Assembly: GCA_023392135.1 (NCBI GenBank)
Contig: JAEVZQ010000224.1
Location: forward strand, 1 to 7,989
DNA: 7,989 nucleotides
Source of the DNA: Pseudomonadota bacterium
GTDB lineage: Bacteria > Pseudomonadota > Alphaproteobacteria > Rhizobiales > Hyphomicrobiaceae
Direction of reading: 5' to 3'
Of this stretch, positions 1-6,922 are shown piece by piece (position 1 is the first letter of the stretch; every line of letters starts with the position of its first letter). Position numbers and translations under genes: made by a program. A model generated the notes under the pieces. It did no database searches, had not been told where the DNA came from, and saw only the letters and a program-made list of their open reading frames with translations.

Positions 1-1016
1 GCACCGCCGTGCTCTTCATCACGCACGACATGGGCGTCGTCGCCGAAATCGCCGACACGGTGCACGTGATGAAGCATGGCGAAATCGTCGAGCATGCGCC
101 CGTTGCCGAGCTTTTGCGCGCACCGCGGAACGACTACACCAAGCGTCTGCTGCAATCGGTCCCAAGCCTCGTTCCCCGCCTACCGCGGCCCGCCAATGGT
201 GAAGCGAAGGTGCTGGAGGTCGCCGGTCTCGAGAAGATCTATGTCTCCGGCTCTATGCTCTCCCGCCGTGAGCCGGTTCGTGCGGCCGTCGACGTGGGGT
301 TTTCAATCGGCCGTGGCCGCACGCTAGGGATCGTCGGAGAGTCGGGCTCGGGAAAGTCCACCGTCGCGCGCTGCATCATGCGGCTGATCGATCCGACTGC
401 GGGCGAGATCCGCGTCGCGGGCAACGAGTTCGCGAGCCTCCCTCGCAGCGCCTTGCGCCCCTACCGGAAGCACATCCAGATCGTCTTCCAGGACCCGTTC
501 CGCTCGCTCAATCCGCGTTGGAAGATCGGAGACAGCCTCATCGAGGGCCCCCTCAATTGCGGCCAGAACCGCAAGTCGGCTCTCGCTCGCGCCGCGGAGT
601 TGCTGCAGCTCGTAGGGCTGCCGGCTGATGCTCTCGACCGCTATCCGCACCAGTTCTCAGGCGGACAGCGTCAGCGCATCGCGATCGCCCGGGCTATTGC
701 CATGGAGCCCGACGTGCTCGTGGCCGACGAGGCGGTCTCCGCCCTCGACGTCTCGGTGCAGGCGCAGGTGCTCGATTTGCTCGACGAACTCCAGCAGAAG
801 CTCGGGATCGCGAGCCTGTTCATCACGCACGACCTGCGCGTCGCCGCCCAGATCTGCGATGATGTCGTGGTCATGCAGCACGGGCGCATTGTTGAATACG
901 GGTCAGCGGCCGAAGTTCTGGCCAGTCCGCAGCACCCGTACACGCGCGCACTCATCGAAGCGGCGCCGGGCCGCTTCTGGGATTTCGCCAACTTCCGTGA
1001 ACTGGCCGCTACTTGA
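1..1016 (+). CDS. Fused dipeptide/oligopeptide ABC transporter ATP-binding protein (3' part; 5' end outside window)
   Basis: This is the energy-supplying subunit of a peptide-type ABC importer, acting on the cytoplasmic face of the membrane. The reading frame is open from base 3, so the GTG at 9 is an internal codon and not a start. The visible part begins at the H-loop of a first nucleotide-binding domain (FITHD, residues 3-7 counted from base 9), followed by the C-terminal extension typical of OppD/DppD-type ATPases (about 30-55). A complete second domain follows: Walker A GESGSGKST (110-118), Q-loop FQDP (160-163), signature FSGGQ (216-220), Walker B VLVADE (236-241), D-loop SALD (244-247) and H-loop His274. 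Two ATPase domains in one chain resemble GsiA and YejF. Permease and binding-protein genes are not in the window and probably lie upstream. Walker B is followed by Ala242 where the subfamily usually has Pro. The family call is firm; the substrate is unknown, and the downstream hydrolases suggest peptides or N-acyl amino acids. Confidence 0.95.
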   Translation, partial: TAVLFITHDMGVVAEIADTVHVMKHGEIVEHAPVAELLRAPRNDYTKRLLQSVPSLVPRLPRPANGEAKVLEVAGLEKIYVSGSMLSRREPVRAAVDVGFSIGRGRTLGIVGESGSGKSTVARCIMRLIDPTAGEIRVAGNEFASLPRSALRPYRKHIQIVFQDPFRSLNPRWKIGDSLIEGPLNCGQNRKSALARAAELLQLVGLPADALDRYPHQFSGGQRQRIAIARAIAMEPDVLVADEAVSALDVSVQAQVLDLLDELQQKLGIASLFITHDLRVAAQICDDVVVMQHGRIVEYGSAAEVLASPQHPYTRALIEAAPGRFWDFANFRELAAT

Positions 1017-1032
1017 TTGGCGGCAAAACCTC

Positions 1033-1039
1033 GAGGGAG
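1033..1039 (+). promoter_or_regulatory. Ribosome binding site deciding the M20D start
   Basis: GAGGGAG ends 10 nt before the ATG at 1050. It favours that ATG over the in-frame TTG at 1017, which immediately follows the upstream stop codon and would add 11 residues with no family similarity that I recognise. Confidence 0.6.
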
Positions 1040-1049
1040 CACCGCTGAC

Positions 1050-2210
1050 ATGCCTGCCCTGCCGAAAATCGCCGACTATGCCGACGAGCTCACCGCCATC
1101 CGCCGCGATTTCCACCAGCACCCCGAAATCGGGTTCGAAGAGGTGCGCACATCAGGAATCGTTGCGGATCTGCTCAGGTCCTGGGGTGTCGACGAAGTTC
1201 ATACCGGCATTGGCAAAACGGGGGTAGTTGGAATCATAAATGGCAGGTCGGACGGCCGCTCGATCGGTCTGCGCGCCGACATGGATGCGCTTCCGATGGA
1301 TGAGCAAACCAACCTTCCCTACGCGTCCAAATCACCAGGCACCTTCCATGGCTGCGGCCACGACGGCCACACGACCATGCTTCTTGGCGCAGCACGCTAC
1401 CTCGCCGAGACACGTAATTTCGCCGGTCGTGCCGTCGTGATCTTCCAGCCCGCGGAGGAGGGCCTGGGCGGCGCCCGCGCCATGCTGGCCGATGGCCTTT
1501 TCGAGAAATTCCCCTGCGATGAGGTTTACGGATTTCACAACAATCCATTCGCGGAGCCGAAGAAAGTCGGCGTGAAGCCCGGCACTGCCATGGCCGGAGC
1601 GAGCTTCTTCGACATTACCGTCCAGGGCGTCGGCAGCCATGGCGCCATGCCGCATCACGCACGGGACCCGATCATCGCCGCGACCTCTCTTGTCCAGAAC
1701 CTGCAGACGATCGTTAGCCGAAATGTGGAGCCGACCCGTCCGGCCGTGCTCTCCGTGACACAAATCCATTCCGGTGCAGCCTACAATGTGGTGCCCGACA
1801 AGGCCGTGATCTCAGGTACGATCCGCTTTTTCGAGGACTCGGTGAAAGAGCTCATTCATGAGCGTGTCCGCCAGCTCTGCTCGGGTTTCGCACAAAGCTA
1901 TGGCCTGGAGATCACCGTCGATCTGCGCGACATCTTCGAGGTTCTGGTCAACGACGAGACGTGCTCGAAGGCTTATCTCGAAGCCGCAGCGGAGATCGTA
2001 GGTGAAGAGAATGCATCCGAAACCAAGGATTTGATGACGGGCAGCGAGGATTTCGCCGACATGTTGAAGGCGATCCCCGGCGCCTACTGCACGATCGGCC
2101 ACAAGGGCTCGGTGCCGCTGCACAACCCTGCCTTCATTTTCGACGATGATGTGCTGCCCATAGGCGCAAGCATCATGGCGCGCATTGTAGAGCGACGCTC
2201 CCCGCTTTGA
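1050..2210 (+). CDS. M20D family metallo-amidohydrolase (HipO/IAA-amino acid hydrolase-like)
   Basis: This is a cytoplasmic, metal-dependent hydrolase expected to release an amino acid or similar amine from an N-acyl conjugate (hippurate hydrolase, IAA-amino acid hydrolase and AbgB are relatives). It has 386 residues from the ATG at 1050, normal for the family. Visible motifs in order: RRDFHQHPEIGFEE (18-31), GLRADMDALP (73-82), GCGHDGH (101-107) with metal-ligand candidates Cys102 and His104, FQPAEEG (132-138) with the Glu136-Glu137 pair, GFHNNP (161-166) with His163, the dimerisation-domain motif GVGSHGAMPHHARDP (193-207), SGAAYNVVPD (241-250), and the last ligand His358 in PLHNP. All expected catalytic residues are present, so the gene looks active. 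GFHNNP differs from the commoner GLHNWP. The gene lies 33 nt after the ABC ATPase and 27 nt before the next hydrolase, so co-transcription is likely. No signal peptide is seen. The substrate cannot be assigned from sequence. Confidence 0.93.
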   Translation: MPALPKIADYADELTAIRRDFHQHPEIGFEEVRTSGIVADLLRSWGVDEVHTGIGKTGVVGIINGRSDGRSIGLRADMDALPMDEQTNLPYASKSPGTFHGCGHDGHTTMLLGAARYLAETRNFAGRAVVIFQPAEEGLGGARAMLADGLFEKFPCDEVYGFHNNPFAEPKKVGVKPGTAMAGASFFDITVQGVGSHGAMPHHARDPIIAATSLVQNLQTIVSRNVEPTRPAVLSVTQIHSGAAYNVVPDKAVISGTIRFFEDSVKELIHERVRQLCSGFAQSYGLEITVDLRDIFEVLVNDETCSKAYLEAAAEIVGEENASETKDLMTGSEDFADMLKAIPGAYCTIGHKGSVPLHNPAFIFDDDVLPIGASIMARIVERRSPL

Positions 2211-2224
2211 CGATCTTTTGGATT

Positions 2225-2230
2225 AGAGGA
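2225..2230 (+). promoter_or_regulatory. Ribosome binding site deciding the M20A-type start
   Basis: AGAGGA lies only 1 nt before the ATG at 2232 but 7 nt before the in-frame ATG at 2238. The spacing favours 2238 as the true start, making the protein two residues shorter than the longest reading. Confidence 0.6.
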
Positions 2231-2237
2231 AATGGCC

Positions 2238-3368
2238 ATGAACCCGAAAAATCTGCCCTTCAATTCAGAAGAGATGCTGGCGGGACTGAAGCCCTGGATC
2301 GAATGCGAAAGCCCCACCTACGATGCTGCGGCGGTCGACCGTATGATGGACCTCGCCGCTTATGATCTCGCTGCGGCAGGCGCCGAGATAGAGCGCATAC
2401 CAGGCCGCATGGGATTTGGCGGCTCGGTGCGGGCGCGCTTTCCACACAAGAGCTTCGGCAGCCCCGGCATCCTGATTTCGGGACACATGGATACGGTGCA
2501 CCCGATCGGCACGCTCAATGTCAATCCGTGGCGAATCGAGAATGGCCGCTGCTATGGCCCTGGCATCCAGGACATGAAAGGCGGCAATTACGTGAGCCTC
2601 GAAGCTCTCCGGCAGTTGTTGCGCGCCGGACTGGAGACGCCGCTCCCCATAACATTCCTCCTCACCCCCGATGAGGAGGTCGGCACACCCTCGACCCGCG
2701 AGTTGATCGAAACCGAGGGGCGCAAAAGCAAATACGTGCTCGTGCCGGAGCCGGCGCTCTCGGATGGCGGAGCGGTCACGGGCCGCTATGCCATTGCGCG
2801 TTTCAACGTGAGAACTTACGGCCGCCCGAGCCATGCCGGCTTCCTGCTCAAAGAAGGCCGGTCAGCAATTGCTGCAATGGCTCGCAAAATCCTCGAGATC
2901 GAGGCCATGACGACCGAGGACTGCACATTCAGCGTGGGTGTCGTGCACGCAGGGCGATGGGTCAACTGCGTATCCTCCACGTGCGAAGCTGAAGTCCTCA
3001 GCATGGCCAAGCGCCAGGAGGATCTGGACCGCGGGGTCGCCCGCATGCTCGAGCTTTCAGGCGAAGAAAACGACGTCACAATTGAAGTGACACGTGGCGT
3101 CACGCGTCCCGTCTGGGAACCCGACGCAGGGACAATGGCGCTTTACGGAATTGCGCGCGAGCTTGCGCAGGAAATCGGGTTCGAGCTCACGCACGCGAGC
3201 GCGGGCGGCGGCTCCGACGGCAACTTCACGGGCGCCCTCGGGATTCCGACGCTCGACTCCATCGGCGTCCGTGGCTCGGGCCTGCACACTTTGAACGAGC
3301 ACATCGAGATCGACAGCCTCGTCGAGCGCGCCCAACTCGTTGCCGGACTGCTGATGCGACTGACTTAA
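2238..3368 (+). CDS. M20 family zinc carboxypeptidase, carboxypeptidase G2 (glutamate carboxypeptidase)-like
   Basis: This is a predicted two-metal exopeptidase or deacylase of 376 residues (378 if the ATG at 2232 is used). Motifs: SGHMDTVHP (81-89) with ligand His83 and Asp85, GPGIQDMKGG (107-116) with bridging Asp112, TPDEEVGTP (143-151) with general-base Glu146 and ligand Glu147, VPEPA (169-173) with Glu171, a dimerisation-domain GRPSHAG (195-201), GGGSDGN (323-329), and the last ligand His350 in GLHTLNEH. The spacings His83-Asp112-Glu147-Glu171 (29, 35, 24) equal those I recall for Pseudomonas carboxypeptidase G2 (112, 141, 176, 200), which removes C-terminal glutamate from folates. This supports the CPG2 branch over ArgE or DapE. 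Unlike that enzyme, no signal peptide is visible, so it should act in the cytoplasm. It follows the M20D gene by 27 nt in the same probable operon. Fold and catalysis are secure; glutamate specificity is inference. Confidence 0.93.
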   Translation: MNPKNLPFNSEEMLAGLKPWIECESPTYDAAAVDRMMDLAAYDLAAAGAEIERIPGRMGFGGSVRARFPHKSFGSPGILISGHMDTVHPIGTLNVNPWRIENGRCYGPGIQDMKGGNYVSLEALRQLLRAGLETPLPITFLLTPDEEVGTPSTRELIETEGRKSKYVLVPEPALSDGGAVTGRYAIARFNVRTYGRPSHAGFLLKEGRSAIAAMARKILEIEAMTTEDCTFSVGVVHAGRWVNCVSSTCEAEVLSMAKRQEDLDRGVARMLELSGEENDVTIEVTRGVTRPVWEPDAGTMALYGIARELAQEIGFELTHASAGGGSDGNFTGALGIPTLDSIGVRGSGLHTLNEHIEIDSLVERAQLVAGLLMRLT

Positions 3369-3474
3369 GTTCGGCGTTCAAAACCGCATCGGCCGGTCGG
3401 GCTCGAGGTCGATCGGCGGCGGCGTGCCGCTGATGATATGACGAGCCTCCCGGTGATGTCTCTGCCCCGGTGAT
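3369..3474. other. Intergenic gap between convergent genes
   Basis: This stretch separates the stop of the carboxypeptidase-like gene from the stop of the glycosidase gene on the other strand. No gene is seen. It contains the hairpin at 3412-3434. On the minus strand there is also a weak ACCG/CGGT stem (3383-3397) running into TTTT at 3383-3380. The 9-mer CCCGGTGAT occurs at 3449-3457 and again at 3466-3474. Confidence 0.7.
3412..3434. terminator. Hairpin between convergent operons, possible terminator
   Basis: ATCGGCGGC (3412-3420) pairs with GCCGCTGAT (3426-3434) around a five-base loop, giving nine pairs including one G-U. It sits between two convergent stop codons, where a bidirectional terminator is expected. 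Neither strand has a T-tract after it, so it is not a classical intrinsic terminator. It could act with Rho or protect a 3' end. Confidence 0.4.
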
Positions 3475-5664
3475 CTAAACGCTCATCTTCAGTTGCGCGT
3501 CGCCCGTGGCGTTGAGAACGTTCATGGAGACGTGGTCGCCGGCGCGCCGGAACTCGATGTCAAGTTTGATGCTGCCGCAAGCGAGCTTTCTAAGAGTTAC
3601 ATTGTCGAGAAATGGCGGGAGCATCGGGTGCTCCAGGTTGATCGTACCCTGCTTCGGCATGATCCTGAGGCCCAGACATGCCTGAACAAGGGCGAGAGGG
3701 GCCGCCGCCGCCCAGGCCTGCGGGGCGCAGGCAACTGGATAAAGGGTCGGCCCGTGGCTGCGGCGTCGGCCGAACCCGCAGAACAGCTCCGGAAGCCGCC
3801 TCAACTCCAGGTAAATCGAGGCCGAGAACAACGCCTCGAAGATTCTGCCCGCGGCGTCCTTGTATCCGTAGTTCGCCAGCCCCAATGCGATCAACGCATT
3901 GTCGTGGGGCCAAACGGACCCGTTATGATACGACATCGGGTTGTATCGCGTCGCGTTGGTCGCAACTGTCCGAATTCCCCAGCCCGAAAACGATTCGCGC
4001 GACATCAGCGTCCTCACGATGCTATCGGCGCACTCATCCGCTGCGATGCCGGTCAACAGCGCGTGTCCGGCATTCGAGGTCTGAACGAGACAGGGCCGTT
4101 TTCTCCCATCGAGAGCAAGGGCGTACGTTCCCAACTCGTCCGACCAGAATGCGCTTTGAAAACGGCTCTGCAGTTCTTGCGCCTCGCGGGAGAGCCTGGT
4201 TGCCAGCTCCTGATGGCCGAGGCGCTGGGCCATGATCGCTGCCTTCTTCTTCGCAGCGAAGACGTAGCCCTGCACCTCAACGAGCGCGATCGGGCCTGCA
4301 GCAAGGTCCCCGTCGGCGTGGAAGATGGCATCGTAACTGTCTTTCCAACCCTGATTGGCAAGGCCTTTCTTTGCCTTTGTCCCGTATTCGATGAAGCCGT
4401 CGCCGTCCCGGTCGCCGAACTGGTCGATCCATTTGAGCGCCGCCTCGATGTGAGGCCAGAGCTTGCGAATGGTTTCCAGATCATCCGTCCGCTCGAGGTA
4501 CGCCCCCGCCAGAAATACGAACAGGGGAGTTGAATCGACAGAGCCGTAATACCGCCGGAACGGCACCTCCCCTAGCTCTGCCATCTCACCGAGCCTGACC
4601 TCGTGCAAAATCTTTCCGGGCTCGGCGTCAGCTTCAGGAATGACATCGGTTGCCTGATTTGCGGCGAGATATCGCAATACCCCCAGCGCAACACCAGGAT
4701 CGAGCCAGAGCATAAGAAGCGCCGTGATGAGCGAATCACGCCCGAAAACGGTGCTGTACCAGGGTATGCCTGCGTAAGGGACGAGCCCTTCCGGCATGTG
4801 CGTCATCAGCATGTAGAGATCTGCAACGGCGCGCCGGGCGGCTTCATTAAAGATGTCGTTCGAGGTTTCGATGCTGACCGCGTGGGAAGCAGCCTGATGT
4901 AAAGCATTCCGGGAGGCACGCAGGCCCGATAGAAATGCCGAGCTGGGGCGACGCCGCCCGCCGTTCTCATTACACCGAACGGCCACATGAATGACCTTGT
5001 AGCCATGCTCTTCCAGATCGAGCGAAAACTCCGCGTGATTGGTATCTATTCGCGTAGGCTGCGGGTCGAAGCATATCTGCGTTGAGCGCGTCCGATTATC
5101 GAGCCCCGTGTAGGCAAGTTGCACGTACGAGGTCGCCACGACAGGCGGATGGAAATGCCCTCTACCCGACCGATGCAGCCCGCGCACTTCGAAGAGGTCC
5201 ACAAAATCCGCCGCGAATGCAAAGTTTATCTTTATACGTCTTCTGGATTCGGAGAAATTACGGATAGCGATGCGTTGATAGAGGACCCCGTGCCATATGA
5301 ATTCGGCGCGGCTGAGATGTATTATGTCCTGCTCCATAAAAACGCCGCCGTCATCGCGAATCTCCGGGTTCGAGAAATCGCTGGTCAGCGCCGAATTGTC
5401 ATCACGCACCATGGAGCTCAGCAACAGCGGCCGTGTACCCTGGATGCCGACGGCGAAATATGACAGGTGGCGCGTATCCCGGTGGTAGAGACCCTCCGCT
5501 TCTGAGGAGTGGGCTATGTCTCCGGCGGCATTGAGCACCGCAAAAGTGTTATCGTGCTTGAGTGTGCGGAGGCGTCGGGACTGGAGCGACACCGACGAGG
5601 TGACGGCAAACGATGGCGGTGCTTCCGTGCCCGGAGCGGTTGTTTGCTGCGCAATGCTCTGCAT
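3475..5664 (-). CDS. Amylo-alpha-1,6-glucosidase/glycogen debranching-type glycoside hydrolase (GDE N-bis plus (alpha/alpha)6 domain)
   Basis: This is a predicted cytoplasmic glycosidase of 729 residues acting on alpha-glucosidic bonds. After a Thr/Ala/Pro-rich stretch (about 1-25), residues 30-230 form a beta-rich N-terminal domain with the hallmark LKHDNTFAVLNAAGDI (35-50) and GLYHRDTRHLSYF (58-70). Residues 265-660 form an (alpha/alpha)6 glycosidase domain like the debranching, trehalase and GH63 enzymes: PWYSTVFGRDSLIT (301-314), DRDGDGFIEYG (418-428), NQGWKDSYDAI (437-447), SYHNGSVWPHDNA (578-590) and PELFCGF (625-631). Asp442 and Glu626 are my candidates for general acid and base. It is not a GH13 GlgX/TreX enzyme. 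The ATG at 5664 is the only plausible start: the frame has a stop at 5691-5689 and no other ATG, GTG or TTG between. Its ribosome site is weak, but the stop of the glycosyltransferase is 4 nt upstream, suggesting translational coupling. The family is secure. The true substrate could be a compatible-solute glucoside or short oligosaccharide, since no glg genes are in view. Confidence 0.9.
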   Translation of the reverse strand: MQSIAQQTTAPGTEAPPSFAVTSSVSLQSRRLRTLKHDNTFAVLNAAGDIAHSSEAEGLYHRDTRHLSYFAVGIQGTRPLLLSSMVRDDNSALTSDFSNPEIRDDGGVFMEQDIIHLSRAEFIWHGVLYQRIAIRNFSESRRRIKINFAFAADFVDLFEVRGLHRSGRGHFHPPVVATSYVQLAYTGLDNRTRSTQICFDPQPTRIDTNHAEFSLDLEEHGYKVIHVAVRCNENGGRRRPSSAFLSGLRASRNALHQAASHAVSIETSNDIFNEAARRAVADLYMLMTHMPEGLVPYAGIPWYSTVFGRDSLITALLMLWLDPGVALGVLRYLAANQATDVIPEADAEPGKILHEVRLGEMAELGEVPFRRYYGSVDSTPLFVFLAGAYLERTDDLETIRKLWPHIEAALKWIDQFGDRDGDGFIEYGTKAKKGLANQGWKDSYDAIFHADGDLAAGPIALVEVQGYVFAAKKKAAIMAQRLGHQELATRLSREAQELQSRFQSAFWSDELGTYALALDGRKRPCLVQTSNAGHALLTGIAADECADSIVRTLMSRESFSGWGIRTVATNATRYNPMSYHNGSVWPHDNALIALGLANYGYKDAAGRIFEALFSASIYLELRRLPELFCGFGRRRSHGPTLYPVACAPQAWAAAAPLALVQACLGLRIMPKQGTINLEHPMLPPFLDNVTLRKLACGSIKLDIEFRRAGDHVSMNVLNATGDAQLKMSV

Positions 5665-5668
5665 TTGC

Positions 5669-6784
5669 TCAACTGTTACCGCGGGCGGTCATCGAGAACT
5701 GCTTGAAAGCCGGTTGGCTCAACTCCGGTTCGCGTAGGAAGTCCGCCTCGTCCGAATTCTCGATCAACTGCCCGTAGACCCCGACGTACTCCTGCGCCAT
5801 CCGCTTGGCGGTGAATCGCTCCTCGAATGTGCGGCGGACCATGGCCCGATCCAACTTCAGCAGATCGTCCATGGCTGCCGTGGCCGCGTCCATCGAATCC
5901 ACGATGCAGCCCGTTACACCGTGGTCGATCACCTCCGGAACCGATCCACAGCGGAATGCGAGCACCGGAGTACCGCAAGCCATGGCTTCTATCATAGCGA
6001 GACCGAACGGCTCGGGCCAGTCGATCGGGAAAAGTAAAGCCATGGCGTGGCCGAGGAAGGAGGATTTCTCGCGCTCGCTGATCTCTCCAATGTATTCGAC
6101 AAAGGGATTACCAGCCAGCTTTGGGCGAATGATCTCCTCCCAGTAATCGTGATCGGCCTTGTCGACCTTGGCCGCCATCTTCAAGGGTAAGCCAACGCGA
6201 GTTGCGATCTCGATGGCCCGGTCCGGCCGCTTCTCAGGCGAGATCCGGCCCAGGAACGCCAAATAGCCGCCTTTGCCTTCCGGGCTGAATTTCATCCGGT
6301 CAGGCCGCAATCCGTGATGGATCGTGGCCATGAAATTACCGAGCGGCAACTGCGATCTCTGGCTCTGCGAAATGGCTACGAGCGGAGCATTTGAGAACCG
6401 GCCGAAAAACGCTTTGAGGTCCGGCAGGTCCAGGCGACCGTGCAAAGTCGTGACGGTCGGCCTGGAGATCGGGCGGATCAGCGGAAACTGCAAAAGATCG
6501 TTATGGAAGTGAATGATGTCGAAGTCATCTGCTTGGCGACGAACCTCATCGAGCATCATCAGATGATACGGCAACGGATCGCGAACACGGGCACTCAGCC
6601 GCAGTGCCCGTTCGCAACAGGGGATAAGCCTTGCCGCCGTCACCGAGTCACCGCTCGCGAAGAGCGTTACGTCATGACCTTGAGTGACCAATTCGTCCGC
6701 GAGCGCTGATACGACGCGTTCGGTCCCGCCATAAAGGATCGGCGGGACAGCTTCGTGAAGGGGAGAGACAAGAGCGATCTTCAT
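5669..6784 (-). CDS. Glycosyltransferase family 4 protein (GT-B fold, AviGT4-like)
   Basis: This is a predicted cytoplasmic retaining glycosyltransferase moving a sugar from a nucleotide donor. It has 371 residues from the ATG at 6784. Motifs: MKIALVSPLHEAVPPILYGG followed by TERVVSALADELVTQGHDVTLFASGDS, the acceptor-side domain of GT4 enzymes (1-47); IIHFHND (90-96); TTLHGR (112-117); the domain-linker motif FLGRISPEKRPDRAIE (177-192); and the donor-binding E-X7-E motif EPFGLAMIEAMACGTP (258-273; Glu258, Glu266). The start at 6784 was chosen because the family begins MKIALVSP and AGAGG lies 4 nt upstream. The longer reading from a TTG at 6865 adds 27 basic residues unlike the family. It is the first gene of a tight pair with the glycosidase, separated by 4 nt. 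The N-terminus resembles the AviGT4/tetrahydrobiopterin glucosyltransferase group, but related proteins have varied acceptors, so donor and acceptor are unknown. No membrane segment or signal peptide is visible. Confidence 0.92.
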   Translation of the reverse strand: MKIALVSPLHEAVPPILYGGTERVVSALADELVTQGHDVTLFASGDSVTAARLIPCCERALRLSARVRDPLPYHLMMLDEVRRQADDFDIIHFHNDLLQFPLIRPISRPTVTTLHGRLDLPDLKAFFGRFSNAPLVAISQSQRSQLPLGNFMATIHHGLRPDRMKFSPEGKGGYLAFLGRISPEKRPDRAIEIATRVGLPLKMAAKVDKADHDYWEEIIRPKLAGNPFVEYIGEISEREKSSFLGHAMALLFPIDWPEPFGLAMIEAMACGTPVLAFRCGSVPEVIDHGVTGCIVDSMDAATAAMDDLLKLDRAMVRRTFEERFTAKRMAQEYVGVYGQLIENSDEADFLREPELSQPAFKQFSMTARGNS

Positions 6785-6788
6785 GCCG

Positions 6789-6793
6789 CCTCT
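6789..6793 (-). promoter_or_regulatory. Ribosome binding site deciding the glycosyltransferase start
   Basis: On the minus strand AGAGG lies 4 nt before the ATG at 6784. It is a little close but is the best match upstream of a start that agrees with the family N-terminus. Confidence 0.45.
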
Positions 6794-6870
6794 GTGGATG
6801 CCGTTGACGAGCCGACCAGGATTGCGCCGGACCCGGCAAGCAACCTTGGTAACCGCTCGGAACAACTCCT

Positions 6871-6880
6871 ACGGACGGGG
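6871..6880. repeat. Direct repeat copy 1 of 10-bp element upstream of glycosyltransferase
   Basis: ACGGACGGGG (CCCCGTCCGT on the minus strand) is identical to the copy at 6913-6922. It ends 87 bp upstream of the glycosyltransferase start. A regulator-binding role is inference only. Confidence 0.4.
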
Positions 6881-6912
6881 ATGGGTTCACTTCGGCCCGG
6901 TCGTAAATTGCC

Positions 6913-6922
6913 ACGGACGGGG
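6913..6922. repeat. Direct repeat copy 2 of 10-bp element upstream of glycosyltransferase
   Basis: This is the second copy of ACGGACGGGG, in the same orientation and 42 bp from the first. That is four turns of B-form DNA, so both would face the same side of the helix. Confidence 0.4.

Noticed and set aside
9..11. GTG at 9 as the start of a shorter, single-domain ABC ATPase
   Set aside because: The frame is open to the window edge, and the first residues are the H-loop of a preceding ATPase domain, which cannot start a protein.
1017..1049. TTG start at 1017 giving an 11-residue N-terminal extension of the M20D enzyme
   Set aside because: The ATG at 1050 has a GAGGGAG site 10 nt upstream and gives the usual family N-terminus; the extension resembles nothing.
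3383..3397. ACCG/CGGT stem followed by TTTT on the minus strand as an intrinsic terminator
   Set aside because: The stem is only four pairs with a seven-base loop, and one T of the run is used in the stem; it is too weak to call.
3493..4533. A 346-codon open frame on the plus strand, antisense to the glycosidase gene
   Set aside because: It is a shadow frame of a GC-rich gene. The product has no recognisable domain, is rich in Arg and low in hydrophobic pattern, and the minus-strand frame encodes clear family motifs throughout.
6785..6865. TTG start at 6865 giving a 27-residue basic N-terminal extension of the glycosyltransferase, possibly a targeting sequence
   Set aside because: The extension has no hydrophobic core, a TTG start is rarer, and GT4 enzymes begin at MKIALVSP, which has an ATG with AGAGG nearby.
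6859..6887. GGAAC...GTT resembling an EcfG general-stress promoter on the plus strand
   Set aside because: The spacer is about 21 nt, longer than the usual 16-18, and it points away from any gene start.
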